Of a DNA stretch of 64,000 nucleotides, positions 24,003-33,196 are shown in pieces. Made by a program: the position numbers and the translations under genes. The number at the start of each line of letters is the position of its first letter. The first letter of the stretch is position 1. A model generated the notes under the pieces. The model had not been told where the DNA came from, searched no databases, and saw only the letters and a list, made by a program, of their open reading frames with translations. This stretch comes from an uncultured Bacteroidota bacterium (GTDB taxonomy: Bacteria; Bacteroidota; Bacteroidia; Bacteroidales; P3): NCBI GenBank assembly GCA_902793295.1, contig CADBDA010000008.1, positions 1 through 64,000 of the forward strand, in the 5' to 3' direction.

Positions 24003-27000
24003 ATGAAAAAGATACTTTTTACAATTCTGCTGTTGGTAGCAGCAATTAACGCCCACTCACAGAATTATGATTTCTCCGCAGTGTGTAGTACTGGACAGAC
24101 GTTGTATTATACTATTACAAGTGACTCTACTGTTATGCTTACATATCCAGGAAATCATCCATGCTATGATTGGTATCAATATGGTTTGCATGATATATAT
24201 TTTGATGCATACAAAGAATATGGACCGTGGGGTATGGGTGGTTATCCAGTACGTTGGAGTTATCCTCGGCCATCTGGCAACTTAGTTATTCCGATGACTA
24301 TTAATTATAATGGAGTAAATTATGTTGTTACAATGATAGGCGAATGCACTTTTTCTGACTGTGATAATCTTACTTCTGTATCAATTCCTTCAACCGTAAC
24401 ATTTTTGGGAAATTATTCTTTTTCGGGTTGTAGTAACATTAATGACATTCTAATCCCAGACAATGTGACTACTATTGGAAATAATGCTTTTTATGGTTGC
24501 TCTGGAATTAATAGCCTATATATAGGAGAAAGTGTAATCTCCATCGGAGGTCGTGCTTTTCAAGGTTGTAGCGGAATGAACATCCTTGTCATTCCTAACA
24601 ATGTAACCTCTATCGGAAATCTCGCTTTTTATGGTTGCTCAGGAATTGGTAGCCTATATATCGGAGAAAGTGTGATCTCCATTGGAGATAATGCTTTTCA
24701 AGGTTGTAGCGGAATAAACACTCTTGTTATTCCAGACAATGTAGCCTCTATTGGAAATAACGCCTTTTCTGGTTGCACGGGTATTGACAGCCTGTATCTT
24801 GGAGCAAGTGTAACTGCTATCGGGAATTCTGCCTTTTATGGTTGTAATGGTTTAAAGTGTTTGTATTACAACGCTTCCGATTATACAATGGAGCATTTTA
24901 ACTCTTATAATAACTCGCCATTTTATAATACTGCTACTCCCTACTTCACAACTCTTGTCATTGGGGATTCTGTATATTCTATTCCTGCGAATGCTTTTAT
25001 GACGATAAACACTATTAGCACTCTTGTTATAATGGACAATGTAGCCTCTATTGGAAATAACGCCTTTTCTGGTTGCACGGGTATTGATAGCCTATATATT
25101 GGAGAAGGTGTAATCTCTATTGGCAGCAACGCCTTCTATGGATGCTCTAATATAGATAGCCTTCATATCGGCAGCAATGTGCAGACAATCGGCAGTGGAG
25201 CATTTCGTGGCTGTACAGGATTGACGTGGTTGAACTATAACGCTACCAGCCTTCCCGTTCAGGGATTCTATGGCTGTACACAACTGGCGACGCTGATATT
25301 GGGTAATGATGTGCAGAGCATCGGCAGCGAAGCATTCTATAATTGCGACAACCTGCTTTCGGCAAGTATCTCTGCAAATCAAATCGGTAGCAATGCTTTC
25401 GCCAACTGCGACAGGCTTGTATCTGTCACCCTTGGTGACTCTGTACAGACATTGGGCAACGGTGCTTTCAGTGGATGCTTCCGACTGCAGAATATCGATC
25501 TCGGTGGAGTAACATCCATCGGCGATAGTGCTTTCTATGGTTGTGAGAGGTTGGAAAGACCTGAGCTGCCAGCAAACCTCACCACCATTGGCACTCGTGC
25601 ATTCAATAACTGCAACCTGCTGGCAGGCAAACTGACTTTTCCAGCAACGGTCACCAGCATCGGGGACTATGCCTACAACGGCGTGGGGACGGTAACGGAG
25701 ATTGAGATGCAGGGGAGCAACCCGCCGACGATATTCGAGCATACATTCAACGGGGTGAGCAACACCACGCCTGTCAGCGTACCTTGCGGGGCGGTGCTGA
25801 GCTACTACACCACCAACTACTGGGAGAACTTCTCCACCATCGTGGAGGCACCGCCCTACAAGCTCACGGTGAGCACGAACAACGAGACGATGGGCTGCGC
25901 CGCCGTCAGTCAGCAGCCCACCTGCAGCAACCACTCGGCCATCATACAGGCGACGGCGCAGACGGGCTTCCACTTCCTGCAGTGGCAAGACGGCAACACC
26001 GCCAACCCGCGCACCGTCAACATGACGCAGGACTCCGCCTTCACCGCCACCTTCGTGGCCAACAACAGCTACATCACCGTCCACGCCAACGACTCGCTGA
26101 TGGGCACCGTGGGCGGTAGCGGCCTGTACAGCTACAATGCACCTGTGACACTGACGGCAACAGCCATCGACGGCTATCACTTCCTGAAATGGAACGACGG
26201 CAACACGCAGAACCCACGCTATATGGTTGCGGTGCGCGACACCAGCTTCACGGCTATATTCGTGAGCAACGTGAGCAACATCACCGTCGCCAACGCTAAT
26301 CCCGATATGGGCAACGTTTCTGGCAGCGGCATATACTACTACCAGAACCTGGTAAGCATAACTGCCACGCCCGTCTATGGTTACCACTTCGCTCAATGGA
26401 ACGATGGCAATCAGCAGAATCCGCGCACCATCACCGTGAACCAGGACAGCAACTTCACTGCATATTTCGCTCCAAATCTATATAGCATCAATGCTGCGAG
26501 CAACAGCACCGTTATGGGCAGCGTGAGCGGTGGCGGAAGCTATACCTACCTGCACAATATGTCGCTGACAGCGACGCCGGCTTTTGGCTATCACTTCGTG
26601 CAGTGGAACGACCAAGTAACCGACAACCCGCGTACTATCACCGTGACACGCGACTCGGCTTTCACCGCCCAGTTTGCCGCTAACAGTTACGCTATAACTG
26701 CTGAGTCCAACGACCCCACGATGGGCAGCACTTACGGCAGCGGCTCATACAACTTCAATACCTCAGCAACACTGACGGCGGTGGCGGAATACGGCTACCA
26801 CTTCACGCAGTGGAGCGACGGCGTAACGGACAACCCACGCACCATCACAGTACAAAATGCCGCCACCTACACGGCGCAGTTCGAAATCAACAGCTACATT
26901 CTCACCGTACAGAGCAGCAATCCTGCCATAGGTACTACCAGTGGCGGCGGCAGCTACAACTACCTGACGCCAGTCAACATCACGGCCAACCCCAACGCGG

Positions 27001-28943
27001 GCTACCACTTCACCCAGTGGAGCGACGGCAACACCGACAACCCACGCCTTGTAAGCGTCACGCAAAACGCCACTTATACGGCCCAGTTTGCCATCAACAG
27101 CTATGCTGTCAGCGTGCAGAGCAGCAACACGAATATGGGCAGCGTCTCTGGTAGCGGCACCTATAACCACAACAGCACTGCCACCCTGACGGCAACGGCC
27201 TACTACGGCTACCACTTCGTGCAGTGGCAGGACGGCAACACGCAGAATCCGCGCAACGTGGTCGTCACCGACTCGACACTGTACACAGCGGAATTCACCT
27301 ACAACAGCTACCTCGTCACCGCCAACAGCAGCAACGTCACCCTTGGCAGCGCCACAGGTGGCGGCTCGTACAATTACTTGAGCCAGGTAGCGCTGACGGC
27401 AGTGCCGGTACCACATTACCACTTCACAATGTGGAACGACAGCATCGAGGACAACCCAAGGACTATCACCGTCACACGCGATACGCTCTTTACTGCCCAC
27501 TTCGCCATCGACCGCCACACTGTGGCTATGCACACCGCCGATGCAACGCAAGGTTCAGTGAGCAGCAGCGACACCGTGGATTACAACACGGCAGTATGGA
27601 TTACCGCCACAGCCAACTATGGCTACCACTTCACGCAGTGGAACGACGGCAACACGCAGAACCCACGTCGTGTGGTGGTGCTACAGGATACCGCCTTCAC
27701 CGCTTTGTTTGCTCCTAACCAATATACCGCCACCTGTGCCGTAAACGACAATACGAGAGGCTCGGTGACGACAACTGGTGGAAACTATAACTACCTTACA
27801 CAACTTACCTTCACGGCTGTTCCCAATACTGATTATCACTTTCTCCGTTGGAGCAACGGCAGCACAGACAACCCCATTACCTTCACGCTGACCAAAGACA
27901 CCGTACTGACGGCCATATTGGTTGGTCTCACGGCCAATGTCAACGATAATACGATGGGAACGGTGTCACACACCAAGCCATCCAACTTGGTAGAAGTGGT
28001 AACTGCCACTCCGAACTATGGCTATCATTTCGTACAATGGAACGACGGCAATACCGACAACCCCCGCACGATAAACCTGACGGGCGACACCTCTGTAACA
28101 GCCAACTTTGCCATAAACCAGTATCTTTTGACGGTGGAGAGCAACGACAATGCACTGGGCACAGTGACTGGCAGCGGCGAATACAACTACCTGTCGCAAG
28201 TGACCATCAGTGCCACAGCCGCTACGCATAGCCACTTCACCCAGTGGAGCGACGGCAACACTACCAATCCGCGTCTCATCACACTGACCAGCGACACCTC
28301 CTTCACGGCCATCTTCGAAACCGACCCACAGTACCAAATTACAGTCGTGGCCAACGACAGTTTCTTTGGCACCGTGAGCGGCAGCGGCACCTACTATCAG
28401 GGCGAGACGGCTACCATCACGGCTACCGCCAACGAGCACTACTACTTCTCTCAATGGAGTGATGGCGTTAGCACCAATCCGAGGATGGTGACGGTGACAG
28501 GCGACGCGACCTATACCGCCGTCTTCGAGCCGGTGATGTACACCGTCACGGTTGTGGCCAACGACTACACGATGGGCCAAGTGGCAGGCAGCGGCAGCTA
28601 TGCCTATGGCAGCACGGCTACAATCGAGGCTCGCGCCTTCGGCGGCTACCGCTTCGCGGGCTGGAGCGACGGCGACACCACAGCAAAGCGCACTATCACC
28701 GTAATCGACGACATCAGCCTTACAGCCACATTCGCACCCAATGTTGGCATCAGCGATGTAGTAAAGCCCGACTACAACGTATATGTGCAATACGGTCATA
28801 TCATAGTAGAGGGTGTAGACAAGGAAAGGGTGAGGATATTCGACATTACAGGTCGTCCATATTCCCACGAAGACCATCTTCCTGCGGGTGTCTATCTGGT
28901 AAGAATAGATAATAGCGTAACGAGAAAAGTCGTCGTATTGTAA
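24003..28943 (+). CDS. Giant secreted surface protein: BspA-type leucine-rich repeats, 14 InlB-like B-repeats, type IX sorting tail
   Basis: 1646 residues from ATG 24003. Signal peptide MKKILFTILLLVAAINAHSQ. Residues about 110-560 are BspA-type leucine-rich repeats (LRR_5; unit ..GCSGI.SLYIGE.V.SIG..AF..). Residues 619-1579 hold 14 consecutive repeats of about 66-70 residues of the divergent InlB B-repeat type (Y.ITV.SND..MG.VSGSG.Y.., YGYHF.QW.DG.T.NPR, FTA.F). The end (YNVYVQYGHIIVEG, RVRIFDITGRP, LPAGVYLVRID, VTRKVVVL) is a type A type IX sorting domain. BspA repeats bind host proteins in oral Bacteroidota, so an adhesin role is plausible. The 5' third is AT-rich and the remainder GC-rich. 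Confidence 0.9.
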   Translation: MKKILFTILLLVAAINAHSQNYDFSAVCSTGQTLYYTITSDSTVMLTYPGNHPCYDWYQYGLHDIYFDAYKEYGPWGMGGYPVRWSYPRPSGNLVIPMTINYNGVNYVVTMIGECTFSDCDNLTSVSIPSTVTFLGNYSFSGCSNINDILIPDNVTTIGNNAFYGCSGINSLYIGESVISIGGRAFQGCSGMNILVIPNNVTSIGNLAFYGCSGIGSLYIGESVISIGDNAFQGCSGINTLVIPDNVASIGNNAFSGCTGIDSLYLGASVTAIGNSAFYGCNGLKCLYYNASDYTMEHFNSYNNSPFYNTATPYFTTLVIGDSVYSIPANAFMTINTISTLVIMDNVASIGNNAFSGCTGIDSLYIGEGVISIGSNAFYGCSNIDSLHIGSNVQTIGSGAFRGCTGLTWLNYNATSLPVQGFYGCTQLATLILGNDVQSIGSEAFYNCDNLLSASISANQIGSNAFANCDRLVSVTLGDSVQTLGNGAFSGCFRLQNIDLGGVTSIGDSAFYGCERLERPELPANLTTIGTRAFNNCNLLAGKLTFPATVTSIGDYAYNGVGTVTEIEMQGSNPPTIFEHTFNGVSNTTPVSVPCGAVLSYYTTNYWENFSTIVEAPPYKLTVSTNNETMGCAAVSQQPTCSNHSAIIQATAQTGFHFLQWQDGNTANPRTVNMTQDSAFTATFVANNSYITVHANDSLMGTVGGSGLYSYNAPVTLTATAIDGYHFLKWNDGNTQNPRYMVAVRDTSFTAIFVSNVSNITVANANPDMGNVSGSGIYYYQNLVSITATPVYGYHFAQWNDGNQQNPRTITVNQDSNFTAYFAPNLYSINAASNSTVMGSVSGGGSYTYLHNMSLTATPAFGYHFVQWNDQVTDNPRTITVTRDSAFTAQFAANSYAITAESNDPTMGSTYGSGSYNFNTSATLTAVAEYGYHFTQWSDGVTDNPRTITVQNAATYTAQFEINSYILTVQSSNPAIGTTSGGGSYNYLTPVNITANPNAGYHFTQWSDGNTDNPRLVSVTQNATYTAQFAINSYAVSVQSSNTNMGSVSGSGTYNHNSTATLTATAYYGYHFVQWQDGNTQNPRNVVVTDSTLYTAEFTYNSYLVTANSSNVTLGSATGGGSYNYLSQVALTAVPVPHYHFTMWNDSIEDNPRTITVTRDTLFTAHFAIDRHTVAMHTADATQGSVSSSDTVDYNTAVWITATANYGYHFTQWNDGNTQNPRRVVVLQDTAFTALFAPNQYTATCAVNDNTRGSVTTTGGNYNYLTQLTFTAVPNTDYHFLRWSNGSTDNPITFTLTKDTVLTAILVGLTANVNDNTMGTVSHTKPSNLVEVVTATPNYGYHFVQWNDGNTDNPRTINLTGDTSVTANFAINQYLLTVESNDNALGTVTGSGEYNYLSQVTISATAATHSHFTQWSDGNTTNPRLITLTSDTSFTAIFETDPQYQITVVANDSFFGTVSGSGTYYQGETATITATANEHYYFSQWSDGVSTNPRMVTVTGDATYTAVFEPVMYTVTVVANDYTMGQVAGSGSYAYGSTATIEARAFGGYRFAGWSDGDTTAKRTITVIDDISLTATFAPNVGISDVVKPDYNVYVQYGHIIVEGVDKERVRIFDITGRPYSHEDHLPAGVYLVRIDNSVTRKVVVL
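24721..24790 (+). repeat. Near-identical 70-bp block, copy 1 (copy 2 at 25021-25090)
   Basis: Copies starting at 24721 and 25021 are exactly 300 bases apart. They share about 52 uninterrupted bases (ACAATGTAGCCTCTATTGGA... to GGGTATTGA) plus the first 10 bases. Both fall within the leucine-rich repeat part of the giant gene, in frame. Confidence 0.85.
25021..25090 (+). repeat. Near-identical 70-bp block, copy 2
   Basis: Partner of the block at 24721. Differences are confined to five bases at 25031-25035 and one near the end. Confidence 0.85.
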
Positions 28944-28971
28944 TTGTTGTTTTTGGAGAAAGGAGCAAAAA

Positions 28972-30468
28972 ATGAAATGGTTGGGACAGACTCTCACTTG
29001 CGTCTGCATTCTATTAACTTTTCACTCGTCACTATTTGCTACTGCAAATGCGCAGACACCGCAAGAGGAATATGAAGCTTGGAAACGTCAGGCACAGGGC
29101 AACTATAACCGATACCGACAACAAACCATCGACGACTACCAGACGTTTCGCAAGAAGGCCAACGAGGAGTACGCCGAGTTCGTGAAAGGGGCGTGGGCTA
29201 AGGTGCGCCCGCAGCCACCTCGTCAAGCTCCTGAAGAACCCAAGCCTCCACAGCCGCTAATGGCTCCACATGATAAGCCTGTGCCACCGACACCATTGCC
29301 ATTCAAGGAGATGCCACCCTCGCCGAAGCCAACGCCAGTGCCCGACGTACCGATACCAGAACCGGCGGTTCCCGTGGAGAGAAACATCACGCTGCATTAT
29401 TTCGGCACAAAGTTGCAGGTGCGCGAATATGGAGGAGAGCCTATCCGACTGTCGACGTTGGAAACAGAGAATATCGCGAAGGCTTGGAACCAACTGTCGG
29501 ATGGATCAAGCGATGCACTGCTTGCCGACTGTCTGAAAACAAAACAAACCCTCTCGCTCAGCGACTGGGGTTACCTGATGCTTCTGCAACAGGTGGCCAA
29601 CGCCATTGCCAAAGGCAACGAAGCCGTCCTGCTGGAACATTGGTTACTGGCCCAGTCAGGCTATAGTTCGCGTATGGCGGTGTCGGGCAAAGGGGCGCTA
29701 CAGGTGTGGATGCCTTTTGATGTGCCAGTGTACGACCATCCATACATAGTGCTCGACACAAGCGTTTTCTTCCTCGTCACCGAAAACATAACAGGCGACG
29801 ATGAACTGCGTGTTCTCGACCACGCCTTTCCGGGCGAAAACATAGCTTGCCTACGGATGCGACAACGGCCCATTTTGGAACAGAAAGACTGTCGCCAACG
29901 GACACTGACATCGAAGGCCTACAATTCGATGTCGTTTTCCGTGACTGTGAACAAGAACCTTATAGACTACTACAACTGCTATCCGCACGTGTCGGGCTGC
30001 TGGGACATCTATGCCAACGCCTCACTGAGCGACGGCGTGAAACGACAACTCTATCCGTTACTGCGGAAGCAGCTGAACGGCCTGGGCGATAAGGCGAAGG
30101 TGGAACGCATCCTGAACTGGGTGCAGACGGCCTTTGAATACAAGACCGACGAAGAACAGTTCGGAGGCGAGCGCTCGCTCTTTGCCGACGAGTCACTTTT
30201 CTACCCTTACTGCGACTGCGAGGACCGTAGCATCCTGTTCAGCATACTGGTACGCGATTTGGTGGGGCTGGAAGTAGTACTGCTGCATTTCCCCGGACAT
30301 CTGGCCACAGCAGTAAAATTCAAAGCCAACGTCGACGGCGACTACCTCGATCTCGACGACGGCCGCTACATAGTCTGCGACCCCACCTACATCAACGCGC
30401 CTGTCGGAATGGCAATGCCCGAATGCAAGCAACAGCAAGCGATAGTTTTTGAACTCAGAAAACCATAA
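28972..30468 (+). CDS. Secreted transglutaminase-like protein, paralogue 2
   Basis: 498 residues with a signal peptide ending in TANAQ. A coiled-coil-like segment (EEYEAWKRQAQGNYNRYRQQ; DYQTFRKKANEEYAEF) and a proline-rich linker (residues 80-135, PPQPLM..PTPLPF..) follow, then the same middle domain and catalytic core as the gene at 17186: EYKTDEEQFGGE, Cys416 in DCEDRSILF, His443 in FPGHLATAV and Asp470 in VCDPTY. It follows the giant surface protein by 28 bases on the same strand, so the giant protein or its partners may be its substrates; this is inference. Probably the last gene of the unit. Confidence 0.7.
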   Translation: MKWLGQTLTCVCILLTFHSSLFATANAQTPQEEYEAWKRQAQGNYNRYRQQTIDDYQTFRKKANEEYAEFVKGAWAKVRPQPPRQAPEEPKPPQPLMAPHDKPVPPTPLPFKEMPPSPKPTPVPDVPIPEPAVPVERNITLHYFGTKLQVREYGGEPIRLSTLETENIAKAWNQLSDGSSDALLADCLKTKQTLSLSDWGYLMLLQQVANAIAKGNEAVLLEHWLLAQSGYSSRMAVSGKGALQVWMPFDVPVYDHPYIVLDTSVFFLVTENITGDDELRVLDHAFPGENIACLRMRQRPILEQKDCRQRTLTSKAYNSMSFSVTVNKNLIDYYNCYPHVSGCWDIYANASLSDGVKRQLYPLLRKQLNGLGDKAKVERILNWVQTAFEYKTDEEQFGGERSLFADESLFYPYCDCEDRSILFSILVRDLVGLEVVLLHFPGHLATAVKFKANVDGDYLDLDDGRYIVCDPTYINAPVGMAMPECKQQQAIVFELRKP

Positions 30469-30705
30469 AACTCACTAACAGCAATTACCAGCAAAAAGTT
30501 TCGCATGGCAGAATGGCTGACAATACGGCACTTCGTACGAAAACGAATATGTAAACAATTATTATTATAGTTGCAAGGCTAAACCGATACATTTAGCTGA
30601 TTTACAATTTGCAATACACTTCATTCGTTCGTTCTACGTGGCATTGTTGCAACATAAAAGAAGAAACTTTTGCACATGAAACTTCTTTCATTGGATTTTT
30701 TCGCG

Positions 30706-30713
30706 TAATTTTG
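30706..30713 (+). promoter_or_regulatory. -7 promoter element of the DUF4296 gene
   Basis: TAATTTTG, only 6 bases before the ATG at 30720. If functional, the mRNA would have almost no leader. Confidence 0.45.
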
Positions 30714-30719
30714 CAAACC

Positions 30720-31184
30720 ATGAAAGAACTTATCAAAAGACGTATTCTACTATCAATCTGCATACTGGCATTATTCTCATCCTGCCGGCAGGAGTCGCTG
30801 CCCGAAGGGGTGATGGACACCGCCACGCTGACCGCATTTCTGACGGAAGCGCATCTGATAGAGGGCTATGCGGAAGCCACACGTCTTGAAAACGCCGCGC
30901 AATCCTCCCTCGATGTGAACGCCGCCTACGACTCGCTCTTCCGCAAATACCATATCACCGTCGAAAACTACGAGCAAAGCCTCGACTATTATATCGTGCG
31001 TCCCCAGCTGATGCAGGACATCTACAACCGCGTCATGCAACGCACCGGCGCCATCAAGGAGCAATACCCCAACGCCGTTGCTTACAGACCACGAATCGAA
31101 CCCCCGAAACGTACCGATTCGATAAGGGATTCCTCGTCCGACCGTCGAAGCACGGAGCCGTCAACTTCATCCACGGCCAATTAA
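30720..31184 (+). CDS. DUF4296 family lipoprotein
   Basis: 154 residues. Lipobox LFSS-C at Cys22. The DUF4296 core follows: [64 protein letters not shown]. The C-terminus is Ser/Thr/Pro-rich. A Bacteroidota-specific family without known function. The longer frame starting at 30609 was rejected because it spans the promoter element. A comM gene follows 28 bases later. Confidence 0.85.
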   Translation: MKELIKRRILLSICILALFSSCRQESLPEGVMDTATLTAFLTEAHLIEGYAEATRLENAAQSSLDVNAAYDSLFRKYHITVENYEQSLDYYIVRPQLMQDIYNRVMQRTGAIKEQYPNAVAYRPRIEPPKRTDSIRDSSSDRRSTEPSTSSTAN

Positions 31185-31212
31185 CCTCTTCTCCCAAAAA
31201 ACAAACAGCATC

Positions 31213-32751
31213 ATGTTAGTCAAGACATACGGCAGTGCCATCTACGGCGTCAGCGCCATCACCATCACCATCGAAGTGAGCGTCGAGAAAGGTGTCAACT
31301 TCATGCTCGTCGGACTTCCCGACAACGCCGTGAAAGAAAGCCAGCAGCGCATCCAGTCGGCGCTGAACCAATGCGAGCACCACATCCCTCAACGCCGCGT
31401 CGTCATCAATATGGCTCCGGCCGACATCCGAAAAGAAGGCTCCGCCTACGATCTGCCGCTGGCCATTGGCATCATCGCCGCCGACGGACAGATGCGCAGC
31501 GACGACTTGGAGAAGTATGTCATCATGGGCGAATTGGGACTCGACGGCACCTTGCGCCCCGTCAAAGGCGCCCTGCCGATGGCCATCGAAGCACGCAAAC
31601 GCAAATACAAAGGTATTATCCTTCCCAAAGACAATGCGCGCGAAGCAGCCATCGTCAACAATCTGGAGGTCTACGGCGCCGAAAACATCAAACAGGTCAT
31701 CGATTTCCTCAACGGCACCGGAACCATTGAACAGACCATTGTCGACACCCGTGCGGAATTTGCACGCAGCCTGGACCAATACGAATTCGACTTTGCCGAC
31801 GTCAAGGGACAAGAAGAAATCAAACGTGCGCTTGAAATCGCAGCAGCCGGCGGGCACAATGTCATCCTCATAGGCCCTCCGGGTAGCGGCAAGACTATGC
31901 TGGCAAAACGACTGCCCTCCATCCTGCCGCCGCTCAGCCTTGAAGAGTCGCTCGAAACGACACAGATTCACAGCGTGGCCGGCAAGATGCGCAAAGAGGA
32001 CTCGCTCATCGCCGTCCGTCCCTTCCGCGCTCCTCACCACACCGTGTCGGATGTCGCCCTCGTCGGCGGCGGCGCAAACCCCCAACCGGGCGAAATCAGC
32101 CTCGCCCACAACGGGGTACTCTTCCTCGACGAACTGCCCGAATTCAAACGCAGCGTGCTCGAAGTGCTGCGCCAACCCATGGAGGAACGCCGCGTAACCA
32201 TCAGCCGCGCCAAGATGACGACAGAATACCCCGCCGCGTTCATGCTCGTGGCGGCCATGAACCCCTGTCCCTGCGGCTACTACAACCACCCCACCATCGA
32301 ATGTACCTGCAACCCCGGCGCGGTGAACAAATACCTCAACAAAATCAGCGGTCCCTTACTCGACCGCATCGACCTGCATATCGAGGTCACGCCGCTGCCC
32401 CACTCCGCCCTGGCCGAGAAAAAACTCGGAGAACCCAGCGCCGTCATCCGCCAGCGTGTCATCGCTGCCCGCAAGATTCAAGAAGAGCGATATAAAGACT
32501 ACAAGGGCATCCACTGCAACGCCCAAATGAACCAAAAGCTGTTCCGCCAGTGGTGCGACATTGATACCGACTGCCAGAACCTGATGAAAGCCGCCATGGA
32601 TCGCCTCGGCCTCAGCGCCCGTGCCTACGACCGCATCCTCAAGGTGGCGCGCACCATTGCCGACCTCGACGCCAGCGAACACATCAACGTCACCCACCTC
32701 AGCGAAGCAATCAACTACCGCAGCCTCGACCGCGACTCCTGGGGCAAATAA
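31213..32751 (+). CDS. comM: YifB/ComM-family Mg-chelatase-like AAA+ ATPase
   Basis: 512 residues. An N-terminal ChlI/Lon-like domain ([47 protein letters not shown], residues 20-110). The AAA+ core has Walker [39 protein letters not shown], Walker [12 protein letters not shown] and [12 protein letters not shown]-terminal Mg-chelatase domain ([16 protein letters not shown]) follows. ComM is a hexameric helicase that promotes branch migration during natural transformation; in non-competent species the role is unclear. Cytosolic. Confidence 0.92.
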   Translation: MLVKTYGSAIYGVSAITITIEVSVEKGVNFMLVGLPDNAVKESQQRIQSALNQCEHHIPQRRVVINMAPADIRKEGSAYDLPLAIGIIAADGQMRSDDLEKYVIMGELGLDGTLRPVKGALPMAIEARKRKYKGIILPKDNAREAAIVNNLEVYGAENIKQVIDFLNGTGTIEQTIVDTRAEFARSLDQYEFDFADVKGQEEIKRALEIAAAGGHNVILIGPPGSGKTMLAKRLPSILPPLSLEESLETTQIHSVAGKMRKEDSLIAVRPFRAPHHTVSDVALVGGGANPQPGEISLAHNGVLFLDELPEFKRSVLEVLRQPMEERRVTISRAKMTTEYPAAFMLVAAMNPCPCGYYNHPTIECTCNPGAVNKYLNKISGPLLDRIDLHIEVTPLPHSALAEKKLGEPSAVIRQRVIAARKIQEERYKDYKGIHCNAQMNQKLFRQWCDIDTDCQNLMKAAMDRLGLSARAYDRILKVARTIADLDASEHINVTHLSEAINYRSLDRDSWGK

Positions 32752-32982
32752 AAGATAAAAATCACCTTTGTTAACCCCATCTGATGGCAACCACAATGAG
32801 TACCGCTGGATTTATAGCGTATGCTCATGGCTTTAAAGATGATTACCGATTTATCCGTTTCAGACTCATAAAATAACTCTATTTATTTAAAGGACACCTG
32901 AAACCAATCAACAAAAGTACATATATAAAATACTATATATCAAAACTATAAACACAATCACAAAAGTTATAAAAGAAAAAAA

Positions 32983-33014
32983 TTTGGTCAATCGAAAAAA
33001 AGATTGTACTTTTG
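32983..33014 (+). promoter_or_regulatory. Promoter of tRNA-Cys
   Basis: TTTG (32983-32986), 20 bases, TACTTTTG (33007-33014), 22 bases before the tRNA. The rest of the 285-base gap from 32752 is AT-rich without a supported gene. Confidence 0.75.
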
Positions 33015-33036
33015 CAAAACTTTTTGAAGACAAAAA

Positions 33037-33110
33037 GGTCGTTTGGCCGAGGGGTTAGGCACAGGTCTGCAAAACCTGCTACTCCGGTTCAAATCCGGAA
33101 GCGACCTCCA
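33037..33110 (+). tRNA. tRNA-Cys (anticodon GCA)
   Basis: Acceptor GGTCGTT/AGCGACC, anticodon stem CAGGT/ACCTG with loop CTGCAAA (anticodon GCA), T-arm TCCGG-TTCAAAT-CCGGA. Discriminator T and encoded CCA (33108-33110). Confidence 0.95.
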
Positions 33111-33119
33111 ACAACAGGA

Positions 33120-33151
33120 AGACTTGACGCGAAAGCGCCAAGTCTTTTTTT
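33120..33151 (+). terminator. Terminator of tRNA-Cys
   Basis: AGACTTG and CGC pair with GCG and CAAGTCT around a GAAA tetraloop, with one A-C mismatch, followed by a run of T residues. Confidence 0.85.
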
Positions 33152-33174
33152 ATCGGCAGATGAAAAAAAATGTG

Positions 33175-33182
33175 TACATTTG
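33175..33182 (+). promoter_or_regulatory. -7 promoter element of the sensor kinase gene
   Basis: TACATTTG, 15 bases before the ATG at 33197 and immediately after the tRNA terminator. It makes an upstream frame start at 33170 impossible. Confidence 0.6.
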
Positions 33183-33196
33183 CAAAAAATTTCGCG

